DNA from: Temperatibacter sp965603205
Lineage (GTDB): Bacteria > Pseudomonadota > Alphaproteobacteria > Sphingomonadales > Kordiimonadaceae
DNA length: 64,000 bases
NCBI GenBank assembly: GCA_965603205.1
Contig: CBFDCC010000009.1
Span: 62,001-126,000, forward strand
Direction of reading: 5' to 3'
Shown here piece by piece: positions 42,495 to 51,850 of the stretch. Position 1 is the first letter of the stretch; each line of letters opens with the position of its first letter. The notes under the pieces are model-generated. The model was not told the DNA's origin and made no database searches. It was given only the letters and a program-made list of their open reading frames with translations. A program made the translations under genes and the position numbers.

Positions 42495-43376
42495 TTAGGC
42501 TATCCCGAAGATCCAGCCTTCTGTTTCGCGCACTTTAGTCGAAAGACGCCCAGGATTCCAGTATTTACTCTCACCATGAATATATCTAAGCCCCGCAGCG
42601 GTAATTAAGGCGTCCGTCATATGATTATCAATGACATGATTGCCCGCATAATTAGGGCAATCAAGGGCCTTTAACACAGATGACAACCTCTCATGATCGC
42701 GTATCTTGCCGCGGTGGCCGCCAAGCTTTGCAAAGAGCGCTGCATAAATTTCAACGAGAACGATCGGTGCGTTCGTTACATCATCAAATGGCCAGACAGC
42801 CACACCACCTTGGCCCTGCAGCCAATGCAACATTCGCATGGTAGAAAAGGCCGACATACCAACTTGGCTAGGTCCAATAAGATGATACACGCTCTCGCAC
42901 GGCCCCATACCGCTTTCAACACATAATGTTTCAGTGATCCGCATCCGACGTTCATAGCTATCGCCCTTACCAATATAGGGTAAATGCACATAATCGCGGT
43001 AACGCTCTGTAAATCCTACCCCGTAAAAATCGTTATCTAAAGGGCAAGTACCCTCGACATGCTCCCAAACCGTACGGGCGCAGGGCACAGCCTTCATTTC
43101 GGGTAAGTAATAATTTTTATCTGCGTGTGGTAATGAAAAGGCACTATCAATACCAATGAGAATACGCGCACCCCCGCCAAGGCCACAGCCAGAGGCAATC
43201 CAAGCCGCGAGATCATACCGTGACCAATTCGCTGCCAACATGGGTGGTGCGACCATTTCAACCGCACCCGTGCGGTCACAGATGGCCACAGCTAGTCCCT
43301 TATGACTAGTGCCTTTAGCGCCTGACCAATCGATCCCAACAAAATGGGTAAAGTCTGGTATTGTGGAATTTGGCAT
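42495..43376 (-). CDS. DUF429 family protein (predicted RNase H-like fold nuclease)
   Basis: A 293-residue protein of the DUF429 type, predicted to have an RNase H-like fold. The N-terminal GIDWSGAKG carries a likely metal-binding Asp, and IGIDSAFSLP and HMTDALITAAGLRY supply further acidic positions. The substrate is unknown. Two ATGs are available at 43385 and 43376. AAGG lies nine bases before the second, which I use. It probably leads the operon crcB-rluC-HAD-ATP12. Confidence 0.75.
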   Translation of the reverse strand: MPNSTIPDFTHFVGIDWSGAKGTSHKGLAVAICDRTGAVEMVAPPMLAANWSRYDLAAWIASGCGLGGGARILIGIDSAFSLPHADKNYYLPEMKAVPCARTVWEHVEGTCPLDNDFYGVGFTERYRDYVHLPYIGKGDSYERRMRITETLCVESGMGPCESVYHLIGPSQVGMSAFSTMRMLHWLQGQGGVAVWPFDDVTNAPIVLVEIYAALFAKLGGHRGKIRDHERLSSVLKALDCPNYAGNHVIDNHMTDALITAAGLRYIHGESKYWNPGRLSTKVRETEGWIFGIA

Positions 43377-43422
43377 AGTGAGCATCCTTGTTCAAGAATG
43401 CTCTACAGTATGAAATTAATCA

Positions 43423-43860
43423 CTAAGGTACAAGCACCAGCGGCACACCAATAGCATGAGCGAGGGAGTTGGACACACTACCAAGCATCAAATCAGCGAC
43501 ACGTGACCTACCCCGTCTTCCTGCGAAGACCATTTCTGCGTGTCTATCTTTGACTTCTTGATGGATAACTTCAACTGGGTGCCCCCAAGTATAGTCACAG
43601 CTTACATCAACGCCACTATCTGAATATTTTTTCATTAACGGATCTAAGATTTCCTCTTTAGTGATGCGCTCTTCTTCGACTTTTTCCAGTGGTCGATTAA
43701 TCGCCTCTCCCATTCCAACGGGTTGGAAACCTGACCAATTCATCACGCAGAACAAGCAGACCTTCGCGCCAGTTTTATTTGCCAGCGACACAGCTTTATC
43801 GGCAGCGCGTTCTGACCATTCACTACCATCGACAGCTACAAAATATAAATGTTTTTTCAC
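43423..43860 (-). CDS. Universal stress protein UspA, paralogue 1
   Basis: A 145-residue UspA domain with the ATP-binding motif GRRGRSRVADLMLGSVSNSLAHA and the N-terminal VAVDGSEWSERA. Usp proteins bind ATP or form dimers under stress. The start is GTG, with GGGAG seven bases upstream; an ATG six bases before it opens only a two-codon frame. It is the same length as, and clearly related to, the UspA gene about 130 bases upstream, so the pair arose by tandem duplication. Confidence 0.9.
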   Translation of the reverse strand: MKKHLYFVAVDGSEWSERAADKAVSLANKTGAKVCLFCVMNWSGFQPVGMGEAINRPLEKVEEERITKEEILDPLMKKYSDSGVDVSCDYTWGHPVEVIHQEVKDRHAEMVFAGRRGRSRVADLMLGSVSNSLAHAIGVPLVLVP

Positions 43861-43942
43861 GGCATTTCTCCCTTTTAAAAGATGTTTCCCACCACATCAT
43901 ATATGGGTGAGGTTTTTAAATTGTCAAGGAGATTACTTACAC

Positions 43943-43972
43943 ATAAGGCACCCTTCGCAAAGAGTGCCTTAT
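43943..43972 (-). other. Hairpin between the two uspA genes
   Basis: ATAAGGCAC and GTGCCTTAT make a perfect 9-bp stem around a 12-base loop, 17 bases downstream of the upstream uspA on the minus strand. No T-run follows, so it may be an RNA-processing or stability element rather than a true terminator. Confidence 0.5.
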
Positions 43973-43989
43973 TAATTCTGACTTAAAAA

Positions 43990-44427
43990 TTACGGGACAA
44001 GTACAATTGGTACACTGGTTACATGTGCGAGTGTATTTGATACACTGCCGACCACCAAATCCGCGATACGCGAGCGTCCTCGACGCCCTGCAAAGACCAT
44101 GTCTATTTTCATATCTACAATCATATCATGTAGCAATTCAACAGGGTTTCCCCATTTATAGTCAGTGGTAATTTCAACGCCGCTATCAGCGAATTGGTCT
44201 GTTAAGTCTTTAAGGATATCATCACGAGCAGCCTTTTCCTCGTCTTCTTTATCCAGTGTGCGCGCAACAGCGCCATCCTGCGTTAGATATTCATGACCTG
44301 ACCACGGAATAATATTAACGATATGAACAGCATGGCCTGTTAGCTTAGCCAATTCAACAGCTCTTACCGCTGCTCTATTTCCCCACTCGCTTCCATCAAC
44401 ACCAACAAGATATTTTTTCTTAGTCAT
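43990..44427 (-). CDS. Universal stress protein UspA, paralogue 2
   Basis: A 145-residue UspA domain, the upstream member of a tandem pair. It has VGVDGSEWGNRAAVRAVELA at the start and GRRGRSRIADLVVGSVSNTLAH at the ATP-binding site, aligning without gaps to its neighbour. The SD AAGGAAG precedes the ATG. A hairpin separates it from the second copy. The trigger for expression is not visible. Confidence 0.9.
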   Translation of the reverse strand: MTKKKYLVGVDGSEWGNRAAVRAVELAKLTGHAVHIVNIIPWSGHEYLTQDGAVARTLDKEDEEKAARDDILKDLTDQFADSGVEITTDYKWGNPVELLHDMIVDMKIDMVFAGRRGRSRIADLVVGSVSNTLAHVTSVPIVLVP

Positions 44428-44512
44428 AAGATACTTCCTTTACAATAAAACTACGTATTTATTGATCGCTTTTTATGCATATTAAAAGGGGATGTAATTG
44501 ACTTTGGACAAG

Positions 44513-45811
44513 TTATTTTCTGAGCTTTGCCCAGTAGCTGAGGCGTTTATTGATCTCACGCTCAAACCCGCGTTCTACAGGTTGATAAAACTGAGTTCGA
44601 GGCAAATCATCAGGGAAATAATTTTGTCCTGAAAAGCCCCCCTCGCTATCATGATCATATTTGTAACCATCACCATAGCCAAGATCACCCATCATTGGCG
44701 TAGGCGCGTTTAAGGCGTGCATGGGCGGCCTTAAGCTGCCTGTTGCCCGCGCTGCTGCCATTGCCGCCTTTTGCCCCATATAGGCGGCGTTTGATTTAGG
44801 CGCGGTGGCTAAATAGACAACAGCCTGCATGATCTGCCCATCCCCTTCGGGTGAACCAAGGAAATGATAGGCGTCTTTGGCCGCTAGCGCCTGTGTTATG
44901 GCTTGCGGGTCGGCCATGCCAACATCCTCTGAGGCGATACGCACTAATCGTCTAATAATGAACATTGGGTCTTCACCACCCACTAGCATACGTGCGGTCC
45001 AATAAAGCGCGGCATCCACATCTGATCCACGGATAGATTTTTGCAGCGCCGATGCCATATTATAATGTTCTTCATTGCTTTTATCATAGGCAGGCGCACG
45101 TTTTTGCAATAGCACAGCTAATTTAGCGGGCGTGATAACCTCTCCGTCACTGACCAGATCACATAACGTCTCCACACAATTAAGCAGATAACGCCCATCA
45201 CCATCCGCCATAGCTTTCATAGCGCTACGAGCATTGCTGTCGAGCGGCAATTCATGACCTAAATCAGCCTCAGCGCGCGTTAGCAAAGCCTCTAACGCCT
45301 CATCATCATGACGATTTAGCACAAGCACCTGCATCCGTGACAGCAGAGCACCATTAAGCTCAAAAGACGGGTTTTCCGTAGTAGCACCAACCAAAATGAT
45401 TGTACCGTCTTCTACATAGGGCAGAAACCCATCTTGCTGTGCTTTATTAAATCGGTGAATCTCATCAACAAATAATAACGTACCGCGACCACTGCCGCCC
45501 ATACGTCTGGCCTTGGCGGATTCAAAGACTTGGCGTAATTCCTTGACGCCACTGAAAATAGCAGAGATTTGCTCAAAGGCTAAGTCACAGTGATTGGCTA
45601 GCAAGCGCGCGATAGTGGTTTTGCCTGTACCAGGCGGCCCCCATAGCACCAAACTACTGAGCCTACCACTAGCAGCCATACGACCAATAGTGCCTTCAGC
45701 TGATAAAATATGCTGCTGACCAACGACCTCTTCTAATGTTTTTGGCCGTAACCTATCTGCAAGCGGCCTATTAACGTCCTCGACACCTGCAACCTCGAAC
45801 AGATCTGACAT
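44513..45811 (-). CDS. rarA: Replication-associated recombination protein RarA (MgsA)
   Basis: A 432-residue AAA+ ATPase acting at stalled forks with SSB and RecA. PLADRLRPKTLEEVVGQQH precedes Walker A GPPGTGKTTIA; Walker B is LLFVDEIHRFNKAQQD, and sensor 1 is in GATTENPSFELN. The C-terminal tetramerisation region has SIRGSDVDAALYW and the GYGDGYKYDHD motif. The start codon overlaps the upstream protease stop by one base (TAATG). Confidence 0.95.
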   Translation of the reverse strand: MSDLFEVAGVEDVNRPLADRLRPKTLEEVVGQQHILSAEGTIGRMAASGRLSSLVLWGPPGTGKTTIARLLANHCDLAFEQISAIFSGVKELRQVFESAKARRMGGSGRGTLLFVDEIHRFNKAQQDGFLPYVEDGTIILVGATTENPSFELNGALLSRMQVLVLNRHDDEALEALLTRAEADLGHELPLDSNARSAMKAMADGDGRYLLNCVETLCDLVSDGEVITPAKLAVLLQKRAPAYDKSNEEHYNMASALQKSIRGSDVDAALYWTARMLVGGEDPMFIIRRLVRIASEDVGMADPQAITQALAAKDAYHFLGSPEGDGQIMQAVVYLATAPKSNAAYMGQKAAMAAARATGSLRPPMHALNAPTPMMGDLGYGDGYKYDHDSEGGFSGQNYFPDDLPRTQFYQPVERGFEREINKRLSYWAKLRK

Positions 45812-47289
45812 TAGCGATCTTCATCACACTGATAGGATCTATTTGGCACGATCTGACATACAATCTGGCGACCACGACGCTTAACACGGTAGACATATTG
45901 CGCTTTAGTATCGCTGAGAATATCATTCAGCATATCCACATAGGCAATACGAGTGCCATTAATAGACATCAACACATCACCCGGCATAACAAATTGGTAA
46001 CGAGCAGCTGGACTGCGGCGCTCTACACCCAACACGACAACACCGCGCTCGAATGTATCTATTTGAATTTCTTCATTAAAGCGAGGCGATAAATTAGCCA
46101 CCGTTACACCTTGAAATGGGTGATGCCCATCTAGCTTGCTAATTTGGCGCAAAGGGTCTTCTGGCGGCATATCAAGCGTTGCATAAACTTCATTCAGTAT
46201 ACCATCACGCAGAACAATCAATTTAACTTGCTCGCCGCGCTGCATAGTCGCAATACGGAAATTCAGGGCACCTTCGTCAATAATCTCTTTATCATTCACC
46301 GCCATGATCACATCACCTGATATGATCTGCGCCATCGAAGCTGGTCCACCCGCATAAAGACTGTCTACTAGCACACCACCCGGTCGATCAAGACCAATAC
46401 CCGCAGCGAGATCATTGGTAACGGTCTGACCTTTTATACCAAGCCAAGGGCGCGCAAGCTGGCCTTCGTTTAAGGCAGCACGGATAACCGATTTGACCAT
46501 ATTAGAGGGAATGGCAAAGCCAATACCGTTAGAGGCCCCTGTACGACTGTAAATGGCTGTATTAATACCCATTAAGCGACCATCAAGGCCAATAAGAGCA
46601 CCACCCGAGTTGCCGGGGTTCACAGCAGCGTCTGTTTGAATGAAAAAACCAAAATCTGAAATGCCCTGCTGAGTACGCGCAGTTGCAGACACGATACCGT
46701 TGGTCACTGTCTGACCAATACCAAATGGATTACCGATAGCCAGCACAATATCACCCACAAGCACCTGATCACTATCCATCAACGATAATGTTTTTAACGA
46801 TTCACCACCGGCCTCTATTTGCAAAATTGCAATATCAGTGCGCGGATCAGCCAAAACGACCTTAGCGTCAAATTCACGACGATCAAATAATACCACTGTA
46901 ATTTCTGTTGCACCCTCGATCACATGGTTGTTGGTAACGATCACACCTGTATCACGTACAATAACGCCTGACCCTAACGAGCCACGCACGCGTTCCTGCG
47001 GCATACCAAAGGAAAATTTATCACCAAAGAAACGTTTAAAAAGAGGATCATCAAACAAGGCCGAGCGTTTCTGGCGCACAATGGTCTTTGTATAGATATT
47101 CACAACAGCGGGGGCCGCCTGTTGAACCAGTGGGGCATATGATAGCTGCACCTGCGCTGTGTTCATGGGCACTTGGCGCGCTAAGCCTTGATCAGCATCA
47201 GCATTACTAAGAGCATCATATTCCTGAGCCGTAACAGCACTAGCCGTTAGCCCTAAAACCATTATCAATAGTTTTTTTAAGAATTTCAT
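45811..47289 (-). CDS. degP: Periplasmic serine protease of the Deg/Do family
   Basis: A 492-residue HtrA-type protease with a signal peptide (1-~21, ending VTAQ). The catalytic triad is His122 (TNNHVIEG), Asp152 (RTDIAILQ) and Ser228 (NPGNSGGAL). Two PDZ domains follow (about 285-370 and 390-485), as in DegP and DegQ. It degrades or refolds misfolded envelope proteins. Overlap with rarA shows co-translation. Alphaproteobacterial genomes often place this gene after rplQ; here about 4.5 kb of other genes lies between. Confidence 0.92.
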   Translation of the reverse strand: MKFLKKLLIMVLGLTASAVTAQEYDALSNADADQGLARQVPMNTAQVQLSYAPLVQQAAPAVVNIYTKTIVRQKRSALFDDPLFKRFFGDKFSFGMPQERVRGSLGSGVIVRDTGVIVTNNHVIEGATEITVVLFDRREFDAKVVLADPRTDIAILQIEAGGESLKTLSLMDSDQVLVGDIVLAIGNPFGIGQTVTNGIVSATARTQQGISDFGFFIQTDAAVNPGNSGGALIGLDGRLMGINTAIYSRTGASNGIGFAIPSNMVKSVIRAALNEGQLARPWLGIKGQTVTNDLAAGIGLDRPGGVLVDSLYAGGPASMAQIISGDVIMAVNDKEIIDEGALNFRIATMQRGEQVKLIVLRDGILNEVYATLDMPPEDPLRQISKLDGHHPFQGVTVANLSPRFNEEIQIDTFERGVVVLGVERRSPAARYQFVMPGDVLMSINGTRIAYVDMLNDILSDTKAQYVYRVKRRGRQIVCQIVPNRSYQCDEDR

Positions 47290-47383
47290 GCGGTAATCTC
47301 CAAAATATTTTGTCTAATACATCGTTATAGCCATATATGGCTAGCCTTGTCACTATTGCAAGCATGTCTATCTTTTAAGATAC

Positions 47384-47409
47384 AAAAAAGGCAGTCATAT
47401 GACCGCCTT
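47384..47409 (-). terminator. Terminator after the secreted NTF2-like gene
   Basis: On the minus strand AAGGCGGTCATATGACTGCCTT forms a stem with one mismatch, followed by six T, just past the stop of the 47416-47865 gene. Confidence 0.8.
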
Positions 47410-47415
47410 CTTATC

Positions 47416-47865
47416 TCATTTCGCTTGAATGCCATGTTTTGAGACATCTTTAAACTGCCAGAGGACATTTATGATGGACCATTTACCGTCCACCTTCATC
47501 AAATGCATATAATCAATCCAATCATCTGCTGTCAGTTTTACAGTCGCTACATTCGCGTCCATATCCAGAATGACGATATCTTTCATCGGATTTTTTGGAA
47601 ACATTGTACCACTTTTATTATAGCTTTCAGCTAGCTGGATCATACCCTCATAGCTACTCTCCATGACTGTAATAGCACCATCTTTTTGCCAATAGGTACG
47701 CTTTTTCATATCAGGATGAAGTGCACGCTGCATCATGGCAGCATTAGTCGTATGTTGTGATTCAATATAATCTAGTGCGGCCCGTTTAATAGCTGCTGCA
47801 TCATCCATTGCACTTGCGGATATACTGACCATAAAAAATATCGAAATAAACTTTAAAAATCTCAT
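47416..47865 (-). CDS. Secreted NTF2-like / lumazine-binding-like protein
   Basis: A 149-residue protein with a signal peptide (about 1-19, ending SASA). The mature sequence has an NTF2/SnoaL-like layout: an initial helix AALDYIESQHTTNAAMMQRALHPDMKKR, then strands DIVILDMDANVATVKL and the C-terminal WSIINVLWQFKD. This resembles the putative lumazine-binding family. The enzyme or ligand is unknown. A longer frame reaches 47913, but GGAAGAG precedes the ATG at 47865, which also begins the signal peptide. Confidence 0.65.
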   Translation of the reverse strand: MRFLKFISIFFMVSISASAMDDAAAIKRAALDYIESQHTTNAAMMQRALHPDMKKRTYWQKDGAITVMESSYEGMIQLAESYNKSGTMFPKNPMKDIVILDMDANVATVKLTADDWIDYMHLMKVDGKWSIINVLWQFKDVSKHGIQAK

Positions 47866-48061
47866 GCTGTCTCTTCCATAATAATTGCTTTTGTATAATG
47901 AGCTAAAAATCATGTTTTTACTTAGACGACAAGATAAGAAACTTCACAATAATGTTATTGAGGTAGGGTTGAAATTATTTTTCAGATATTTTCAATCCGT
48001 TTGAATTTTTCATGCATTGCTAGAATCAAATCATGTCGTCCAGTCAAAGAGATGGTATTAT

Positions 48062-48625
48062 TTATTTTTTAGCAAAGCCTGGCACTGGCACCATTATATG
48101 CTTCATCGGTGTTTTACCCCACATGACATAAGGTCCTGCTGCGACGGGTGTGGATGGCAACCCATCCAACGCGCCTTCAGGGGCTAGTATCATCAAATGC
48201 GGACCTTCCTGAATCCACATACTGCCATCATTTGGGTCACTAGCGGCTGGGCTATCATTACTGACGTAAGCATCCCCTTGCAGCATATAAGAAAAGCCAA
48301 TCGTATCTGTGGAAAAGTCCGTACCTGCCTTAGCCGCTGCCAGCCACTCCATCCAAACAGCATCATTGCACATTGGATGTTTGTCTCCTGGGATAAGAGC
48401 AATACCAGGCATGCAAGTCCAGCCGTTATTACCTGCTCGCAGAAGAGTACCATCCATATCAACAATTGTAGCATCGGCTGAAATACGATCAGGGGCTGCA
48501 CTCATCGCTCGTGTGATTTTATCCTCAGCAGTCTCTTCTGCTGCGCTGGCAAGTGTGTTCCAAATGAGCCCCATAAATAAAATAAATAAACTTCTAGAAA
48601 GTCTTCTGATTGAGAAAATTTGCAT
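48062..48625 (-). CDS. Secreted protein of unknown function
   Basis: A 187-residue protein with a signal peptide (about 1-28, ending ASAA) after a basic start. The mature part contains ATIVDMDGTLLRAGNNGWTCMPG and two Cys that could pair, then SYMLQGDAYVSNDSPAASDP and a C-terminal PYVMWGKTPMKHIMVPV. The DMDGT string resembles a HAD motif, but the rest does not support a HAD fold. I recall similar hypothetical proteins without known function. A strong SD GGAGGT precedes the ATG. Confidence 0.6.
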   Translation of the reverse strand: MQIFSIRRLSRSLFILFMGLIWNTLASAAEETAEDKITRAMSAAPDRISADATIVDMDGTLLRAGNNGWTCMPGIALIPGDKHPMCNDAVWMEWLAAAKAGTDFSTDTIGFSYMLQGDAYVSNDSPAASDPNDGSMWIQEGPHLMILAPEGALDGLPSTPVAAGPYVMWGKTPMKHIMVPVPGFAKK

Positions 48626-48714
48626 AAGTCACCTCCGTTAAATTATGACAACCCAATTCCACCTACTCAAAACAACACTATAATATCTTAGTCGCCAATC
48701 CCTGTTAAATCCCC

Positions 48715-48753
48715 AAGTGCAATAGTAGCGCATTAAGGACTATTGCGCAACTT
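48715..48753 (+). repeat. Imperfect dyad upstream of the secreted-protein gene
   Basis: GCAATAGT and ACTATTGC, with flanking AAGT/ACTT, form an inverted repeat with a small bulge around a 12-base centre. It lies 90-130 bases upstream of the 48625 start on the minus strand and just past the porin terminator. It could be an operator or an RNA hairpin; there is no T-run. Confidence 0.35.
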
Positions 48754-48772
48754 AAGCTCTGCTCATGAAAAT

Positions 48773-48812
48773 AAAAAAGGCGCTACCCACTTACATTTAG
48801 GTAACGCCTTTC
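48773..48812 (-). terminator. Terminator of the porin gene
   Basis: On the minus strand AAAGGCGTTACC pairs with GGTAGCGCCTTT (mismatch in the middle) around a 12-base loop, followed by T6. It sits 25 bases past the porin stop. Its stem arms are nearly identical to the rplQ terminator at 52158-52189. Confidence 0.85.
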
Positions 48813-48836
48813 TGACATTATTTTATATTGGTAAAT

Positions 48837-49952
48837 TTAGAAAGCCATCGTCGCACGAATTGTTGGCACGATCACATCTTCATTCCCCATACCACCGGGA
48901 TTAGTAATGGCCTGAACATCAGCCTGAACTGTGAACCATTTATTGATTGGTGCCTTGTAGAAGATTTCCCAGGCGGTCTCTGACCCTTCTATATAAGGCG
49001 ATCCGCTAGCATTACTAAATTTCACGCTAGATACACCTAGGCCGAATACATCGTTATCACGTCCTTCTATAGCACCCACCCATTGCATACCAACACCGAT
49101 ATGGCGTGATAAAGGACTAACGCGCTTATCAGCCACGCCGTATTGGGCATACACACCAATACCATTTTCTGTAATTGTTTGATCAACGACGATATAAACG
49201 CCGTCTGTACTGTTGTCCATACCGCCACTAAACTGACTTTTCTCGCCGTCCAACTTCCAGTAGCCCACTTTCACACTACCAGGTAATCCAGCGGGAGACG
49301 TCCATTTATAGCGCAGCTCAGAAAAGATAGCTACATCAGCAGCTTGGAACAGGTTATGCAGGTCAAAATTATTTTCATCCCGTCCTTTATTCCATGTGGC
49401 GTCATAGATACCAAATGCCAAAGACAATTGATCCGTTACATCAAGAAAAGCATTAAAACTCATAGACGGAGGGCCTTGCGCAACAATCGTTGGGCTACGC
49501 TCTGTTGAGAATCCTAAATGGTTTCTTGCATTTTCAGGTGCAAAAAACTCGCTTTTGGGCTCAACCTTACCCACTTTAATACGGAGCTTGCCGTCCATAA
49601 ATTTATGTTGATACCAGAACATGTGAATACGGTCATATTCAGGATCATCTAAACCATCAAATTGTTGAATGTCGTGAATATTGCCTACTGCGTGCTCGCC
49701 GTTGTGATTTTGGTATTGGGCAAAAAATGTACCATCCTCAAAACCAAAAGCTTTCGCTGTATCGACGGATAGATTTAGCGTAAGGCGCTGTTTTGATGAA
49801 CTGCCAGCGTCGCTGCCAAGCGGTTTCATTTGAAAACCAGCCTCATACGAAGCCCCAAAGTCAAAACCTTCAAGGCCGTCAGCTACCGCTGGGTTTAAGC
49901 TGATCGCAGCGATGGACACTGCCGTCAACATCAATGATGTATAACTTTTCAT
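48837..49952 (-). CDS. OprB-like carbohydrate-selective porin
   Basis: A 371-residue outer-membrane protein. A signal peptide ends near PAVA (about residue 23). The mature chain alternates short beta strands, with motifs such as FFAQYQNHNGEHA, RIKVGKVEPKSEFFAPENARNHLGFS and a C-terminal strand ending in Phe (PTIRATMAF), typical of beta barrels. The pattern is that of the OprB family of sugar porins. Three starts are possible (49967 TTG, 49958, 49952). I use the last because AAAG sits eight bases before it. It has its own terminator. Confidence 0.8.
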   Translation of the reverse strand: MKSYTSLMLTAVSIAAISLNPAVADGLEGFDFGASYEAGFQMKPLGSDAGSSSKQRLTLNLSVDTAKAFGFEDGTFFAQYQNHNGEHAVGNIHDIQQFDGLDDPEYDRIHMFWYQHKFMDGKLRIKVGKVEPKSEFFAPENARNHLGFSTERSPTIVAQGPPSMSFNAFLDVTDQLSLAFGIYDATWNKGRDENNFDLHNLFQAADVAIFSELRYKWTSPAGLPGSVKVGYWKLDGEKSQFSGGMDNSTDGVYIVVDQTITENGIGVYAQYGVADKRVSPLSRHIGVGMQWVGAIEGRDNDVFGLGVSSVKFSNASGSPYIEGSETAWEIFYKAPINKWFTVQADVQAITNPGGMGNEDVIVPTIRATMAF

Positions 49953-50020
49953 AAACATAACTTTCAATTAAATTTATCTATAAACTTATAGGGAGGCTCT
50001 ATTTAGCCTCCCTACTAGAA

Positions 50021-51850
50021 TTAGCCTGCACGAACTTCTGCTAGGAAATTATCCACTTCAGACTGCAGCGTAGACGCTTGTTGACTAAGCTCCTGCGCGG
50101 CCGCATTAACCTCATTAGCCGCAGCACCAGTCTCGTTTGCGATTTCAGTCACACTGGAAACGTTGCTTCCAACTTCCTGCGTGCCTTGTGCCGCTTCACT
50201 TGAATTTCGGCTAATTTCCTGCGTAGAAGCTGCTTGCTCTTCTACTGCGCTGGCAATAGCAACCGAAATTTCATTGAGACGGCCAATTGTAGATGAAATA
50301 TCCTTCACTGAAGCTACAGCGCTACTTGTTACGGTTTGCAGCTCATTCACCTGCTCTGAAATTTCATTCGTCGCATTAGCTGTCTGCGTAGCAAGAGCTT
50401 TTACCTCACTTGCAACCACAGCAAAACCTCTACCTGCATCTCCTGCTCTTGCTGCCTCGATCGTAGCATTAAGGGCAAGAAGATTGGTTTGCTCTGCAAT
50501 ATCATTAATAAGGGAAATAACCTGATCAATTTTGCTTGTTGCCTCGTCAAGATTAGCGACTTGATTAGCTGCTGCTGTTGATACTTGCATCGCTTCATCA
50601 GAAATTTTAGCCGCTTCATCAACCTGTTGACTGATCTCGGAAACAGAAGCAGACATTTCTTCTGACGCACTTGCAACCATCTGAACATTAGTACCCGCAG
50701 CTTGTGCTGCGTCCGCGGCATTAATAGCTTCGCTATTCGTGCGTTCTGCCGAATCCGCCATAGCCGTTGATGTTACACTCAACTCCTCAATAGCGGCATT
50801 CACTGACTGCAATACGCCACCAACACGATTATCAAAGTTGTCGGCTAGATCAAGCTGCGCCTGACGACGTTCAGCTTGTCTAGCGTGTTTTGCAGCTTCT
50901 TCAGCTTCAGCCGCTTTGCGTTCTGCTTCCGCGCGTTCAATACGACGCTGCTCTTTTGCTTCGTCCTCGGCTATGCGACTCTTCTCAGCTTCTTCAGCAA
51001 AGCGCTTGTTTTCAATGCCAGCGTCTTTAAACACCTGAACTGCATCGGCCATTTCACCGATCTCATCCAAGCGCCCGACTCCAGGCACGTCTACGCTATT
51101 GTCTCCATTTGCAAGTGCACCCATTGCCGAAGTCATTGAAACAATCGGCCCCGAAACTAAACGTCCAATGTAGAAAGAAACCGCAAGGCCAATAGCTATA
51201 CCCAGAACAACACAAAGATAGATCAAATTATAAGTAGAACTAACTGTGTTATCATTATCGGCCTTACGCTTGACCATTAAATCTTCTTCGATCTTCATGA
51301 AATCCGCCATGAGACCACGAAAGCCATCAAAGTATTTTTTACCTCTCGCTTGGGCAACGAGGGCTGCCATATTATCCATAGTATCCGCACCTTCAATGCC
51401 TTGATTTCGATTTATTTCACGGCGATATTCAATTGCAGGCTCTGTTACTTGTGACTGCCACTCCTTTAAAATTTCACGTACTTTTTTCAAGCGTGCCACT
51501 TGTGGTGGATTATCACTAACAGTGCGTTGCAATTGTGCTATGCTGTCATATGTGATTTTTTCACCGCCTTTATAGGGATCAAGAAATTCTTCCTTACCTG
51601 CCAGAAGGAAACCGCGCATCCCTGTTTCCATATCAACAGCAGAACCAATGATTGTTGATGCTTTATCTAGAACATTATATGTATGCTCAACCTGTTTATT
51701 CGTGCCAACGATAGACCCAAGGTTTGATATAACTATGATGGCTAATATAACCAACAAAATTAGCGGAGAACTAGCACCAATTAAAATTTTTGTTCTTGTT
51801 TTTAAGTTATTAAAACTAAAACCCTTACTTGTCACACTCTTGGTATCCAT
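50021..51850 (-). CDS. Methyl-accepting chemotaxis protein with CHASE3 sensor
   Basis: A 609-residue chemoreceptor. TM1 is at about 22-45. A periplasmic CHASE3 helical domain (about 52-200) has VDMETGMRGFLLAGKEEFLDPY, TM2 is at about 206-230, and a HAMP domain with LANGDNSVDVPGVGRLDEIG follows. A long Glu/Ala/Arg-rich coiled coil leads to the signalling hairpin with the tip INDIAEQTNLLALNATIEAARAGDAGRGFAVVA-type sequence (tip core EQTNLLALNAAIE-like). No CheR-binding pentapeptide ends it. The ligand is unknown. No che genes are nearby. Confidence 0.92.
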   Translation of the reverse strand: MDTKSVTSKGFSFNNLKTRTKILIGASSPLILLVILAIIVISNLGSIVGTNKQVEHTYNVLDKASTIIGSAVDMETGMRGFLLAGKEEFLDPYKGGEKITYDSIAQLQRTVSDNPPQVARLKKVREILKEWQSQVTEPAIEYRREINRNQGIEGADTMDNMAALVAQARGKKYFDGFRGLMADFMKIEEDLMVKRKADNDNTVSSTYNLIYLCVVLGIAIGLAVSFYIGRLVSGPIVSMTSAMGALANGDNSVDVPGVGRLDEIGEMADAVQVFKDAGIENKRFAEEAEKSRIAEDEAKEQRRIERAEAERKAAEAEEAAKHARQAERRQAQLDLADNFDNRVGGVLQSVNAAIEELSVTSTAMADSAERTNSEAINAADAAQAAGTNVQMVASASEEMSASVSEISQQVDEAAKISDEAMQVSTAAANQVANLDEATSKIDQVISLINDIAEQTNLLALNATIEAARAGDAGRGFAVVASEVKALATQTANATNEISEQVNELQTVTSSAVASVKDISSTIGRLNEISVAIASAVEEQAASTQEISRNSSEAAQGTQEVGSNVSSVTEIANETGAAANEVNAAAQELSQQASTLQSEVDNFLAEVRAG

